Shown here piece after piece: positions 53,546 to 63,879 of a DNA stretch of 64,000 nt. The notes beneath the pieces are model-generated. The model was not told the origin of the DNA. It was given only the letters and a program-made list of their open reading frames with translations, and searched no databases. How positions within the stretch are numbered: the first letter of the stretch is position 1; each line of letters begins with the position of its first letter. The position numbers were made by a program, and so were the translations under genes. The DNA is from Phymatolithon calcareum (lineage: Eukaryota; Rhodophyta; Florideophyceae; Hapalidiales). Location of the stretch: assembly GCA_977006965.1 (NCBI GenBank), contig OZ345366.1:1488001-1552000 (forward strand), in the 5' to 3' direction.

Positions 53546-54865
53546 CTATCTGTGGCTGTGCTCCCCTGAGCTCAGTGGAGCGCTTTTTGCTTTAGTTGCG
53601 GCGCATTGCAGTCTCACTAACAGGACGGACCAGCGAAACTGTTGCGGTGCATTGCGCACAGCAACGATGCGGCGCAGTGGAGCGCGTCTGCTGCCGTTCC
53701 GCGAATCGCCTTCAATCTTTGTTCTTTCGTTTCCTTCAAAGTTGAATGCAGCAATACCAATCACTTGCGGCGAAAAGGTTCTTCCTCTACAACCCCGCCT
53801 TCTCGTCAACCCACCTGAAGCGCTTTGTCAATCATAATCGCCGGCGTCAAGGATGGCAAACACTTGCTCCATTCCGAACCACCCCGTGGACGCAACACTT
53901 GGATGCTGTGCGTGGCAATGAGCGTGGCTGGTAATCGCATTATTTCGGGGCCGATCTCAGTACTTTGCGCGTGTGCTTAGAAAGGAGACCTCGTGTCCAA
54001 GGAGTAGTCCTAGCACGCGTTCTTCATTTTTGTGCGAGCTCCAAACGCGAAGAGTTTTGCCATCAGATCCCGAAACAATGCGACTTCCGTCCGCACTCAT
54101 TGCGACATACCGCACCCAAATGTCGTGCCCACAAGAGTGATCCCGGCACGCAATCTACCTGTTGCCCATCCGAAACACGTATTCCTGAAATTCGGTCCGG
54201 CAATATTCCCCCTTCCAGTTGACTCGCCCGAAAAACTTTGTCGATTGCGATCGTCGAAGTCAAGAATGGCTGATCCGTTCCACCACCAGCGTTGTGGAGT
54301 TCCAGCTGCCGGTTTGGACCAACACAAGGCAATTCGAACTCATCGGCGCATCTGTCTTCACGGACTACTGTCTTACCCCCAAGCCCGTCTTGGCTGTGCG
54401 TAGCCAGTATATTGCTGTACTGCGGCGACCTGCCGCGCGCAAGCTACGTGCTGCTGGTATCTCGTACGGAATATGAAGCGCGCGAGGAAGATGCTGTGAT
54501 TAAATTTAATGTTTCCTAATATGTTTGACGAAAAATTCGCAGGACTTGCTTGGCGATCGTATTCCCGCTCACATCCATGTCAAGTCAGACACCACCGAGC
54601 GGTATCTTAGCCACCACACACAGGGGGTGCTTGGCTTGAGTGTGCTTGCACGTCGACGTACGTCCGCCTTTGTTGCGGAAATTATTCCGACGGATAATGC
54701 CACCTCCTTGTCGAGGAGGCACCCATTATCTGCAGCGAGTCATCTTGCCTTGACGGACTGTGCTACAATATCATCACGACACAAAACCCGCACAATGGCA
54801 TTTCTGGACATGGGGCTCATTTGCAATCGGAGCGCGGGAACATGTACAGGGCATCCCCGCTGAGG
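53546..54865. repeat. Relic of a divergent two-gene element, copy 2
   Basis: The minus strand near 53755-53690 reads AAFNFEGNERTKIEGDSR, matching the plus strand at about 36640-36690. The plus strand near 54570-54820 contains residues matching the minus-strand relic at 36245-35934 (QV, CG.N.DG, GLC, TM.FLDM). The spacing is larger here than in copy 1, and the extra DNA includes the WD40 fragment at 53990-54190. A short tandem-like pair (CTTTGTCAATCATAATCGCC near 53822 and CTTTGTCGATTGCGATCGTC near 54236) brackets that fragment. Confidence 0.45.
53990..54190 (-). pseudogene. WD40 repeat fragment related to the NLR gene
   Basis: Read on the minus strand: GHDIWVRYVAMSADGSRIVS, then GSDGKTLRVW and LGLLLGHE. 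This is clearly a diverged unit of the same WD40 type as the NB-ARC gene. The preceding unit is degenerate and holds an in-frame stop (MGNR-stop-IACRDHSCGHD). No NB-ARC sequence is found nearby. It is a relic of a further NLR-type gene. Confidence 0.75.
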
Positions 54866-55861
54866 GCAATGACCCCACGCCATTTTTCACGTCGTCCCTT
54901 GCAAGCTCATCTTATTCTGCTGTATCCACTCCGAATCGCTGGGCGTAATGAGCCTAACCTTCACTCAGAGGCGATGGTAGACGCAGTTGCGCGCGTCTGC
55001 GACGACGCGAAAAACTTGAATCTGTCTGGTGCTCGATTTTTGTGGCGGATTGTGAGCGGAATGCCAGCGCATTCGGCTCGCGAAACAAGCTCTCCAGACC
55101 CAGCGAGGATTCCACTGCGGTCACCATTGTGCTAAGAGCCGTTCATGATGTCCTCAACGTTGCACCACCTCATCAGTTTTTTGGTGCGCATTTATTCTGT
55201 ATATTGACCTTACATTATCGTGAAAGCGCAAGTCCGCTCCGTACGGCGCGTCGCTGTCGCGCCATTGAGTAGCGCGAGTGTGAGGCTGACGACAAGTAAT
55301 GCGATTCAGCAATGCCAGATAGTAGCAGTCGGAAAAGTGACTCGGCGCTTGATTCACCTTCCATTAGTATGTTTTATTCCACGGTTCACGAATTTTAAAG
55401 GAACGGCAGCATGTCTAAACTGATGAGTCCAACGCCTCGGACCTGAAGCTCAGTCTCTAGTGTCCCCTACCCTACACAGGTACTGCGCCAACGTGTGCAG
55501 CTCTTTCTGTTGCGGCACATTCTCATGTCTTCTTTTCAGATGCACAAGAAGATTGCTTTCTATCACGCCTTCCGCCGCACCCGTCCATGAAGTTGAAGAC
55601 GTCAGCAACGCCGGCAGGTCGTTGTGGTAAATTTTGCAGTGATGATTTGAAGCGGATTCGGAGACTGCCTACAATGACAGTCCACCCAAGAAACGGTTGT
55701 TCAAAAGATATTGTTGTCCTTCCTCTCATGGGATACCCCTTTCGCTCTCTAAGCACAAGCAATGTATGCTCTTTATTTCCGCGCGTGTGCGGCCCTCATT
55801 AGGTGTAGAAAGAGAAATGTACGTATGTTCAAAGAATCTAAAAAATGAAGAGACAAGCAGA
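54866..55861. other. Interval downstream of the Fanzor gene
   Basis: No gene is recognised. The part next to 55861 is where a Fanzor guide RNA (omega/fRNA) would be expected, because such RNAs usually overlap or follow the 3' end of the nuclease gene. I could not define a structure by eye. Confidence 0.3.
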
Positions 55862-57457
55862 CTATGCGTGAGTACTGCGTGACGGTCTGCTCAGATGGGG
55901 CGGTCGGGGCAATCCCAATAGCTGATGGAGAGCCACAGTGGCAATATTGGTCGCTCTGTTCGTGTCTCGGTCAATAGATTCGATAGAACAGCCATTGCTC
56001 TCGCCTGTCGGGTTGTTTGTACAACGAAACACACGGGAGCGGTGATTGCCTTGCAGAGGGTTTACACACTCTTTGCAGCATATGGAGGTTCTGAACTCGT
56101 CGACGAGGACGACTGGACAGAGAAGCGAGAGCGCACGAAGAAGCCTCTTGCGCGGACAAGGACCGCGCGACCCATGACCAAACTCCGCATTACCGAAAAA
56201 CAACACGCGTTTCCTCCGGTACAAATCTTGTTTGAGTTTCCGCTTTGCCGCACCGCGACTCGCCGAAGTTCGCAACTCTTGATTTTCAGCTACAAAGGCA
56301 AGAGTCTTTGCCATTTCATGGATGCTTCGCGATTTGGCGCGGAATCGAGCGAAGCGCTGACGACGCCTGTTGTTGGAAAACAATTCGCGGCACATGACCG
56401 TCAATGTACTGTAGACAACGTTGGCGTACGCAGCACTTGCACCGGCACGCTTTAGCGACACTTGAGAAAAGTCGTTGAGCGCTGCTCGGTAGGGCGCATT
56501 TTGGGTGCAACGTGCAGCCTCGTTCTTCTCCGCGACCCGCGCCAGCGACTCGAACCTGTACGTCTTATGGGAAACATATGAACTTGATTGCTCGACGTCC
56601 TTCGAGCACATTGCATCTTTGACTTCTTGTGTATTATGAAGCGATAGGTCCACTTCGGCTCTCACGGTGGTCCCTATCTTGACTTGTCCCGGGTCGAGGC
56701 CAATGACCTGGTAGGTCCCTTGAAATTCCGGCCGAATGGTAAGCGCGTTCTTAAACAGACCCTTCGTGTTCTTCGATATTTCGAAACGGCGCCGTATGGA
56801 GTGGTACCCTTTTTGATGCAGTTCACGCACACCGGACGGAAGAGGCTCCTTGGGAGGCTGTCGGGTAGAATCAACACTTGGTCGAGTGACTTCCGTATGC
56901 TCCTTCCTCGTTATCGTCGCCAACAACGCTTTCACTTGCAAACCATCGGAGCAAATGTTGCACTCAAGCCAAGGAATGAGGCCGTGTTCGTTGTGTTTCT
57001 GCTCGACATGCCGTGCTTCATCGGGAACCCAAGCGTGCTGCACGCAAAGAGGAATTCCTTGCCTTAAACATCTCTTCTGGCATAGAAGTTTTCTTTTCTT
57101 CTTCTTCTTCCTCTGATGTCTCGGGAGCTTGTTGAAAGCCTTCCGGTGCATAAGCTTGTCCTTCTTTACATTCTTTTTCTCAACAGGCTGTCGGCGACGA
57201 TCGATCTTGCATTTGGAATGGAAGTCAAAAAATGGCGTCCACCACGTCCGACTCCCTACCGCTTTCAGATCTTCTTCCGAAACAACGCCGGGAGCGAATT
57301 GACGTACGGATTGGTTGTCGTAATGCACAAATGCGTACTGCAACGAATTGGAGGGGAGTAAAGTGAACAGCTTGGGAAGTGAGTCAAGCCCAGGAACTTT
57401 CTTCTCGCTGAACAGTTTTTTTCTAGCATGTGTGACAGCTGCTCTTAGCTCATGCAC
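55862..57457 (-). CDS. Fanzor (TnpB-like OMEGA nuclease), intact RuvC half
   Basis: Fanzors are eukaryotic relatives of TnpB/Cas12 that cut DNA guided by an RNA from their own locus. This 531-codon frame carries the nuclease half. A Lys/Arg-rich linker (about 86-130) is followed by RuvC-I in YQVIGLDPGQVKIGTTVRAE (Asp255). The RuvC-II region VLFFGNAEFGHGSRG (418-432) and VDEFRTSICCKEC (452-464) together supply Glu454 and the first zinc cysteines. A second cysteine pair follows (RC at 479, GC at 490), and RuvC-III is SIDRDTNRATNI (Asp498). Fanzor papers describe an alternative catalytic glutamate downstream of the canonical site; Glu454 is a candidate, but I cannot prove it. The frame extends somewhat upstream of the first ATG, so the ATG at 57457 is internal to the ancestral protein. 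The N-terminal half is broken (58260-57458). Confidence 0.85.
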   Translation of the reverse strand: MHELRAAVTHARKKLFSEKKVPGLDSLPKLFTLLPSNSLQYAFVHYDNQSVRQFAPGVVSEEDLKAVGSRTWWTPFFDFHSKCKIDRRRQPVEKKNVKKDKLMHRKAFNKLPRHQRKKKKKRKLLCQKRCLRQGIPLCVQHAWVPDEARHVEQKHNEHGLIPWLECNICSDGLQVKALLATITRKEHTEVTRPSVDSTRQPPKEPLPSGVRELHQKGYHSIRRRFEISKNTKGLFKNALTIRPEFQGTYQVIGLDPGQVKIGTTVRAEVDLSLHNTQEVKDAMCSKDVEQSSSYVSHKTYRFESLARVAEKNEAARCTQNAPYRAALNDFSQVSLKRAGASAAYANVVYSTLTVMCRELFSNNRRRQRFARFRAKSRSIHEMAKTLAFVAENQELRTSASRGAAKRKLKQDLYRRKRVLFFGNAEFGHGSRGPCPRKRLLRALSLLCPVVLVDEFRTSICCKECVNPLQGNHRSRVFRCTNNPTGESNGCSIESIDRDTNRATNIATVALHQLLGLPRPPHLSRPSRSTHA

Positions 57458-58260
57458 TTGTTGGTCTGTGATCGGCTCCGCTGTATCGAACCACGGGGAA
57501 CGGGAACTTCCTTGAGCAGACTCCTTTGCGCGACGATTCTTTGCTTGTCGTACTTCCCATGAACGCTAGGGAAGTCAACATACGGCTGGGCACTGTCCAC
57601 GTCGGAGCGCACTCGCGACGATTCGTGGTACAAAGGACTTATTTCACGCCTGAAGTGGAACAGAGCTTGGGCGGTGTACTTAGTCAGCTTGTGGAAGTTG
57701 TCTAGATCGAGATCATTCCAGAACTGCTGTTCGATGAAGCATTGAATATGCCGTCATGCGGATTGATCAAAATGGTCTTCCACATACCGCTTATTAGCTG
57801 CCGACATGTTGCGCGAGAGGACAGCGAGTGGTCGCTTGATACAGCCCCGAAATTTCTCTAAGGTCTGGGGCGGGAGCCCGTATTCTTCGTCCTCGTGGTG
57901 TCTGTGAACATAGTTCACTAAATGATTCTTGAGAGCAGCGTACTGTTCTAAATCGAGAACACGAGGGTTATTGTGTTGGTTGGGAGCTCGCATCTTGTAC
58001 GTCGCAAGGTGGAGGAAATGTGCCGCAATACGCCGGCGCTGAATATAATCCTTGACTCAGCAAAAGGGACCGCAGGGTCATCCACGAGGACGTTTAGGTA
58101 AACAGACACCAAATGCCTCAAAAGTCCAAACACTTTAGCGTTTGTGTGCATTTTTTAAATGAGCTTGGCCTTGTCCACGTCATTCTTGATGCAAACATAG
58201 ACGGATGTTGTGACTGTGCGGACCTTGAATGAGAAGGTTTCCATTCCTCGATTTGCTACA
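57458..58260 (-). pseudogene. Broken N-terminal half of the Fanzor gene
   Basis: Continuous homology-like reading on the minus strand is interrupted several times. METFSFKVRTVTTSVYVCIK leads to an in-frame TAA (58157-58155), then NAKVFGLLRHLVSVYLNVLV. A one-base shift near 58050-58070 leads into VKDYIQRRRIAAHFLHLATY. An in-frame TGA at 57756-57754 separates EDHFDQSA from RHIQCFIEQQFWNDLDLDNF, and another shift lies between about 57600 and 57515 before PWFDTAEPITDQQVHELR. No introns with usual signals explain these breaks. The full-length protein is therefore probably not made; I annotate the lesions and do not repair them. Confidence 0.7.
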
Positions 58261-59189
58261 AATTCCATGATTTCTTCTCGCACTTTCCTCGGGATGGCGG
58301 CCCATCGGACATGGCGGCAAGCCGACGGAAGAGTTTCACAGCTCCATGAAGGAGGGCTGACAGTGGCTTGGGAGTATGCAAGTGCTGCGGTGCAACATCG
58401 AGTGGCGACAGAGGTTTAAAAGTACCACCAACCGAAAGCCATGTAGCATGCAAGACGAAGAGCTATTTTCGAAATCCACATGATTTACTCACCAAACGAA
58501 AGGCCTGGTCACAGCCTTTCAGGTTGCCAGATCCCATACGATATGCAGTGTATCGCTCCGGCGCAGGACTATGGCGACTGAGCACCATGAATGAGACTCA
58601 GTTTCTTGTACCACTCTTCGGATGAGCAGATGGACATATTCAGAAAGGAGACATTGGGCACAATAAATGGATCAGAATAGAGCGACGCAGGGCAAGTCTC
58701 GAGATGTGAAAGGACACCCGGAATAAAAGCTTCATAGAGAGGACGGCTTCAACGGCATATGCGGAGAAGATGAGAGTGATTTCTTGCGTAATGGTGGATG
58801 ACGCTCAAATTGTGCAGGTCAGAGTGATCGGATAGCGATTTTAGACGCAGGTGCGAGGTGAAGTCAGTACAGTGTTGTTGATCACCATATGGGGATGAAG
58901 AGAGGCGGGAAGGGTTTGTGCTTTGCGAAGCGGAATAGGTACAGACTTTACAAAAGATCATATATGGCGAAAAAAAGAATGTTTTAGCAGGGAAAAGTAA
59001 AAAGAGGGGGAGGAAAGTATATTTTCAGTGCATCAAAAAAATAAATAAAACCCCGTAGTCGTTTCTGCACACAAAATTATGAGGGAACAAGTGGCTCCGT
59101 GGCGGCGCTTTGCGCCTATGCAAAAGATAGAAATTGAAGAGTGTAAAGTATGGAAAACTTAAACAAAAGATCTATTCCTCCAATTTAGT
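58261..59189. other. Gene-poor interval upstream of the Fanzor gene
   Basis: No recognised gene. The Fanzor-related reading fades upstream of about 58260. Purine-rich stretches occur near 58960-59020. Confidence 0.3.
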
Positions 59190-61090
59190 GTCCTTCTCCG
59201 TCCCCCTCCCGTCTCCGTGTTTTGCATATTTACCCTCCGTTAACCCTTGTCCTCCTCGTGTGAATCCTGTATCCTGATCTGCCCAACATTCCAGCTTATG
59301 TCCTTGCTCCGCTCCATGCGTCACTGGTCTGCATTCCGTCAGCCCCAAATTTCACTCTTCGCCTACTGATCCGCCACAATTTTAATTACTCGCGTGCTGT
59401 GTATCGGCCCTCTTGTTCCTCCAGTAGCAGTATGGATGGGTGGCCCTGAGGCCTTGCTTTTCCCCGACCATTACAGCCCACATGGGCTTACACGCTGTGC
59501 CCTCGACTCCGTCGTCCCCTCCGTTTAGGTTTATTTCTAGTATGATAAGACCGATTTGGTAATATATGGCGGGCTTTTGGCCGCCGGCCCTCAGTAAAAG
59601 GGGCAACCCGTGTTTGGTCCAGATCGACCGTTTTCAGTTCCAACCTTCGCGGACCTTTCGCCCCAGGGAAGGCCTCGCGTACGACCTCGACTCTACGCCG
59701 TCGGTCGAGCCTCGGTCCTAGGACCCTCGCCCCTGTGTCTGCGTACGGACGTTGGTGTCCTCTTGCGATTGGACCCCAAGTCCGTGTGTGTGTTTTGTTG
59801 TTTGCTCTGCCACTATCCTCCATCGGGAGAGACCAATCGCTGGAGCCTTGCACGGCCTCAACGGCTAACCGTTCCCGAACTACTTAGAGGCATCGATCCG
59901 CCGATCTACGCTACCACACCTCCTCTATCCGCCTTGTGTCACTCTGTATGTTTCCTATTCACCCATTGTGCCACTCTCCGCTTCCTACTTTCGACAATTT
60001 CATCACTCCGCTACCATCGATACGCCCCTCGTGTCGCTTTCGCTTTACCCCTTCCGCGTATTGCATCACTTCGATTTCATCACTTGTGCTTGTCCCTTTT
60101 TCCCCCTTTGCGCTTCTTGGCACATCGCTTCTACCCCTTGTGCCCTTGTCTTCTTGCTCCACTTCATGTGTCATTGTGCTGCGCTCGATTATCCCCACAT
60201 TTCGCTCCTTGGCCTGCTCATCCATCACACTTCTCATTACTCGCATGCTATGATCCATCGCTCTTGTTTCTCCCCTGTCCGCCCCTGTTGCATTTCACTT
60301 TTTATTATTCACTCTATTTGTCACTCTGCGCTTACTCCTTTCTTCACTTAGGCCATTCCATTGCCATATGTACGACCTTCGTTTCACTTCTGTTTTTAAC
60401 CTTTCCTTCCCTTGTGTCAGTCACATTGTATCTCTTGTGCCCTCCTTTCTCGTCCCTTTTTTCCCCTTTGTTCTTCTTGGAACATGGCTTCTACCCTTTT
60501 ACGCTTTATGCCACTCATTTTTATCCCTTTTGACCTTGTCTTAACCCCTCTTGTACTCCTTGTGCTCTTCTTTTCATTGCTTTTTTACTCTAGTTGTCTT
60601 CATTTACTACTTGCGCAGCCTTTCGTCGCTCCTTTTTCCCTTAGTACGCCCGTGGTATCATTATCCTTCTACTGCTTGCACTTTTGTGTCACTCTCCATT
60701 CTCCCCTTGTGCCCTTCTTGGAACTTCTCTCACAAACGTTAAGCCCACTCATTTCACCTTTATGTCACTCTCCTTTTACGCCATTCTCCCCCTTGTGCCG
60801 TTCCTTCCTCTTTCGACTTCATTCTCAGCCTCTCTTTTCCCCTTTTCCCCTTTCTGCTCTCCTTGTCACGCCCCATTTTATCTTTGTGCCCTTCTTATCA
60901 CTCCCTTTTTAGCCCTTGTACCACACCTCATTTTCCCCTTGCGCCTTTATGTTTTTCTCTTGCCTCTGATACGGCCCTAATGGAAATCCCCATTTACCCC
61001 TTCCGCCTCTGGTATTCCTCTTGTTCCACCCACCTCTTACCCTTTGCGACCCATGCCTCAGGTACGCCCTTTCTCTCACTCCCCATCTAC
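59190..61090 (+). repeat. Pyrimidine-rich degenerate repeat region
   Basis: From about 59870 to 61080 the plus strand is strongly C/T-rich with recurring CCCTTGTG, CACTCT and TTCTTGG blocks. A segment at 59298-59420 (CTTATGTCCTTGCTCCGCTC...) resembles one at 60136-60280 (TTGTCTTCTTGCTCCACTTC...). Long Phe/Leu/Cys-rich open frames cross it on the plus strand because C/T-rich DNA rarely forms stop codons; they are not credible genes. It is probably a degenerate minisatellite or a decayed repeat. Confidence 0.7.
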
Positions 61091-61144
61091 ACATGTTTAC
61101 GCGTGTACTTTCCGACCTTATGTCGCATCAAAAAATGTATTTTC

Positions 61145-61346
61145 GAGTGATCCCTCACCTCAGTACAAATCCACCCTTTTGAACCTTATCTTGCTACTGC
61201 ATACAGCCAATAGATTTCCCACAAAAGAAAAACACTGGGGATTCTGAGTGATCCCTCACCTCAGTGCAAATCCACCCTGTTGAACGTTATCTTGTTACTG
61301 CCAACAGCCAATAAATTTCCGCACAAAACGTAGATGTAAAAATGTA
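61145..61346 (+). repeat. Two-copy tandem repeat, 101-bp unit
   Basis: GAGTGATCCCTCACCTCAGT starts units at 61145 and 61246. The units remain closely similar over at least 70 bp. No coding function is seen. The region from 61350 to 62260 holds a perfect 18-bp palindrome (61567-61584, CAGCATACATGTATGCTG) and otherwise nothing recognisable. Confidence 0.85.
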
Positions 61347-62281
61347 ACCAATGAGAATCAAAAGAGACACCGACAGACACACAGACAGCGATTTTAGTAG
61401 TACTGGATTGATGTATCAGCAAAATTAGTGAATTTAATGTACTCGTGTACACCTGTCACGGTGTATTCGAAACGTCACCCAATAAACGCTCACTGGTTAC
61501 AGAGCGCAAAAGCACTTGACAGAGGGGCCTTCTTGAGAATGCTTTGGGATATTCATGCATATTTTGCAGCATACATGTATGCTGTAAAGAGTTGATCAAA
61601 AAAGCAAAGGAGGGTCCCTGTATGGATGCCACGAGATTGCTTCCTCAGCCAGCAGCTCATGAAATAAGCTGCATTAACTGCTCGCAAATTAGCAGATTAA
61701 TCAAAAATATGACAATAATTGAGACAATCAGCAAAACTGTCAAAAGAAAGGAACGCGCTTTCTAAACAGGCTAAGGCATCAACCATGTTTTGCTATGTAC
61801 TACAGTCTTGCGATAGTAAGCTCAGAACTTAGAAAAATAATATGTCTCAAAAGTATGGTCCAAGCTGAACATCTCTTATGGCTTAGTCTTACTGATGTAA
61901 CTGCCTTTTCAAAAATATCTGCAGATGCTCTGTTGACTTCCTGGTCCGGCCCGACGCACTGGGCTAGGGGAAATATAATAGAGATAGGTGCTGATATTGT
62001 AGCCGTTTTGACAAAGGAGAATCTCCAGCACGCTCTCTTTTTCACATAACCTTCTGTAGCAGCCTTACTGTAAGACTTTCTAAATAAAGCAAAAGCTTTT
62101 TGGAGTGTACAGAGTTTTAGCATATTTTGGTGGTATTGTCTTGTATCCAGGAAGCTCATGTAGCTTGACTTGCCTTTTCTTTTAGAGTGATATAGCTTTA
62201 CAAGCAGAAGAAACTTTTGCTCTGTTTTCGTACTCTAATATCCAGACCAAAACGAGTCATGCATCCTATAGATGTGGGTAC

Positions 62282-62400
62282 CAGCTTGGGCAGCTGTTGT
62301 GACATCAAGTACCACTCGTATCTGTTAAGTCTACTGGAGCCGTAAGGATGTGGAGTTGTTTACCAGCTCTGATAAATCCCGCAATAAAAGAAAGAAAGAA
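62282..62400 (+). mobile_element. Short retroposed insertion with 12-bp target-site duplication
   Basis: A 119-bp insert is bounded by perfect copies of AGATGTGGGTAC (62270-62281 and 62401-62412). It ends with CCCGCAATAAAAGAAAGAAA, the same 3' tail family as at 37726 and 19168. The body encodes no recognised protein, so it is either a severely 5'-truncated LINE or a SINE sharing the LINE tail. The perfect duplication suggests a recent event. Confidence 0.88.
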
Positions 62401-62412
62401 AGATGTGGGTAC

Positions 62413-63102
62413 ATACCAAGCGTTCACCAAGCAAGGAGCAAATGCGACACTTAACGGGGGAGAGCCATATAATTATTACTGAGCAGATATCACGGCTGAA
62501 TGTTTGCATGTTTTGAGAGCAGCAAATGGTGTGCTGACGAAGTTTCGGCAAGAAGTTGCAACGTACTGTATATTGCTAAATTTGGCTTGCATTGACTTAG
62601 CCGTTTGGCTCGAGAGAACTTTCAAGCGTTAGTTATTTACATGTTCCGCTACAAGAATAAACAGACGGCTTTAAAAAAAACCGTGTGCATTGCAAGAACT
62701 GAGCTTTCAAAATCATGCAATTCCTGTACAACTGTTGCTCGGTTATACAATCGTCGCATGTCATTGTCTATTCTGTGGTCTCTGGTGGGAGGTCGGTTGA
62801 AATGGTTCCGGAAAATCGTTAAAAATGCGAAATTAGACACAACTCCTTCTTGAGAAAGAACTCTGTTTTCGATCCTGTTAGAAGGTACTAGTTTGGGCGA
62901 CGCTGAAACAAAAGTGTGTTGTGCTGCATCACACATTTAAGTTGCTGACGATACAGCAGTCTTCCCAATACCGCCCTACTACTGTTCTCTAGTTAGCAAT
63001 GATTGAGTATAGAGCATTGCTTGGCAGAGAGGTGAAGTTCAGGCTGCTTTGGAGTCTACGTAACCACAAAGCATGAAATATTTTTCACGGGCTTCATAAT
63101 TC
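62413..63102. other. Intergenic interval
   Basis: No gene is recognised. Short frames on both strands lack motifs. Confidence 0.3.
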
Positions 63103-63879
63103 CTAGACAGTGCCCCCAGGCGGCACACCGTGTACTCTATGAGTGTGTTTTTCCTTGTTGTATCGACGCGAGAGCCGCTTTCCACAATACTGACAGTGAC
63201 GGTCGGTCAACGCAGGGTGCGAAGTTGCAACATGTTGGGTGCGTCGGTCCTCAGAGTCAAACATTTCTCCACAGTCTTCGTACATACAAATCTTAGAGTG
63301 ATCGTTGTGAATATGAGAAAGCATGTCCCGATAGTCAGGAATCACCAAATTACAGCCTTCGAAGCCACAGACAGGGCTCATAGCGTCGACGTGCATCCTG
63401 CGTCTATGATATCTTAGGTATCTCTTCGTGCCGAAATATTTGCCGCAGCCATCGACGTCACAGCGCAGCAGGTGATCAGAGTGCACATTTCGCCGGTGTT
63501 CCAGCATCGTTCTTCTTGTTCCAAAGTATTTGTTACAGTTTTCAAAGTCACAAAAAGACGCCTCGCTCTGATGGACAGTATAGGCATGTGTTCTCAGCTC
63601 AAGTGAAGTATCATACTTTTCGTTACAATCGGAAATCGTGCAAACATGCTTTAGGTCATGTCCGCCGCGCTGATGTTTCATCAAACTGTCCTTCCTTGAG
63701 AACGACTTTGTGCAAGACTCGAACTCACAAGAAAATCGAGGGGAGCTGGAGTGTGCTTTCGAAGAGGACGAAGGCTTAAATGAAAACTCAGGGTCCTTTG
63801 CAAACGATAACCCGATCGGGGTATCGGGAAGTAACCATGGTTCGTACTCAATTTCATCAACTTCGAACGGAATCTCCAT
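63103..63879 (-). CDS. Seven-finger C2H2 zinc-finger protein (TFIIIA-like spacing)
   Basis: 258-aa intronless protein. An acidic/Pro leader (MEIPFEVDEIEYEPWLLPDT) and a Ser-rich stretch precede seven C2H2 fingers: CEFESC, CTISDC, CDFENC, CDVDGC, CGFEGC and CMYEDC (each C-x4-C with a paired H-x4-5-H), then CQYCGKR (C-x2-C) near the C-terminus. The C-x4-C spacing and short linkers resemble TFIIIA and ZAP1-like fingers rather than animal KRAB-type arrays. It presumably binds nucleic acid in the nucleus; whether it is the 5S-gene factor TFIIIA is uncertain because the finger count is seven, not nine. The start at 63879 is the first ATG. No damage is seen. Confidence 0.85.
   Translation of the reverse strand: MEIPFEVDEIEYEPWLLPDTPIGLSFAKDPEFSFKPSSSSKAHSSSPRFSCEFESCTKSFSRKDSLMKHQRGGHDLKHVCTISDCNEKYDTSLELRTHAYTVHQSEASFCDFENCNKYFGTRRTMLEHRRNVHSDHLLRCDVDGCGKYFGTKRYLRYHRRRMHVDAMSPVCGFEGCNLVIPDYRDMLSHIHNDHSKICMYEDCGEMFDSEDRRTQHVATSHPALTDRHCQYCGKRLSRRYNKEKHTHRVHGVPPGGTV

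Noticed and set aside
59610-60980. Plus-strand frames of 100-307 codons with Leu/Phe/Cys-rich, membrane-like composition.
   Set aside because: They arise because C/T-rich DNA cannot form TAA, TAG or TGA. No start context or conserved motif is visible.
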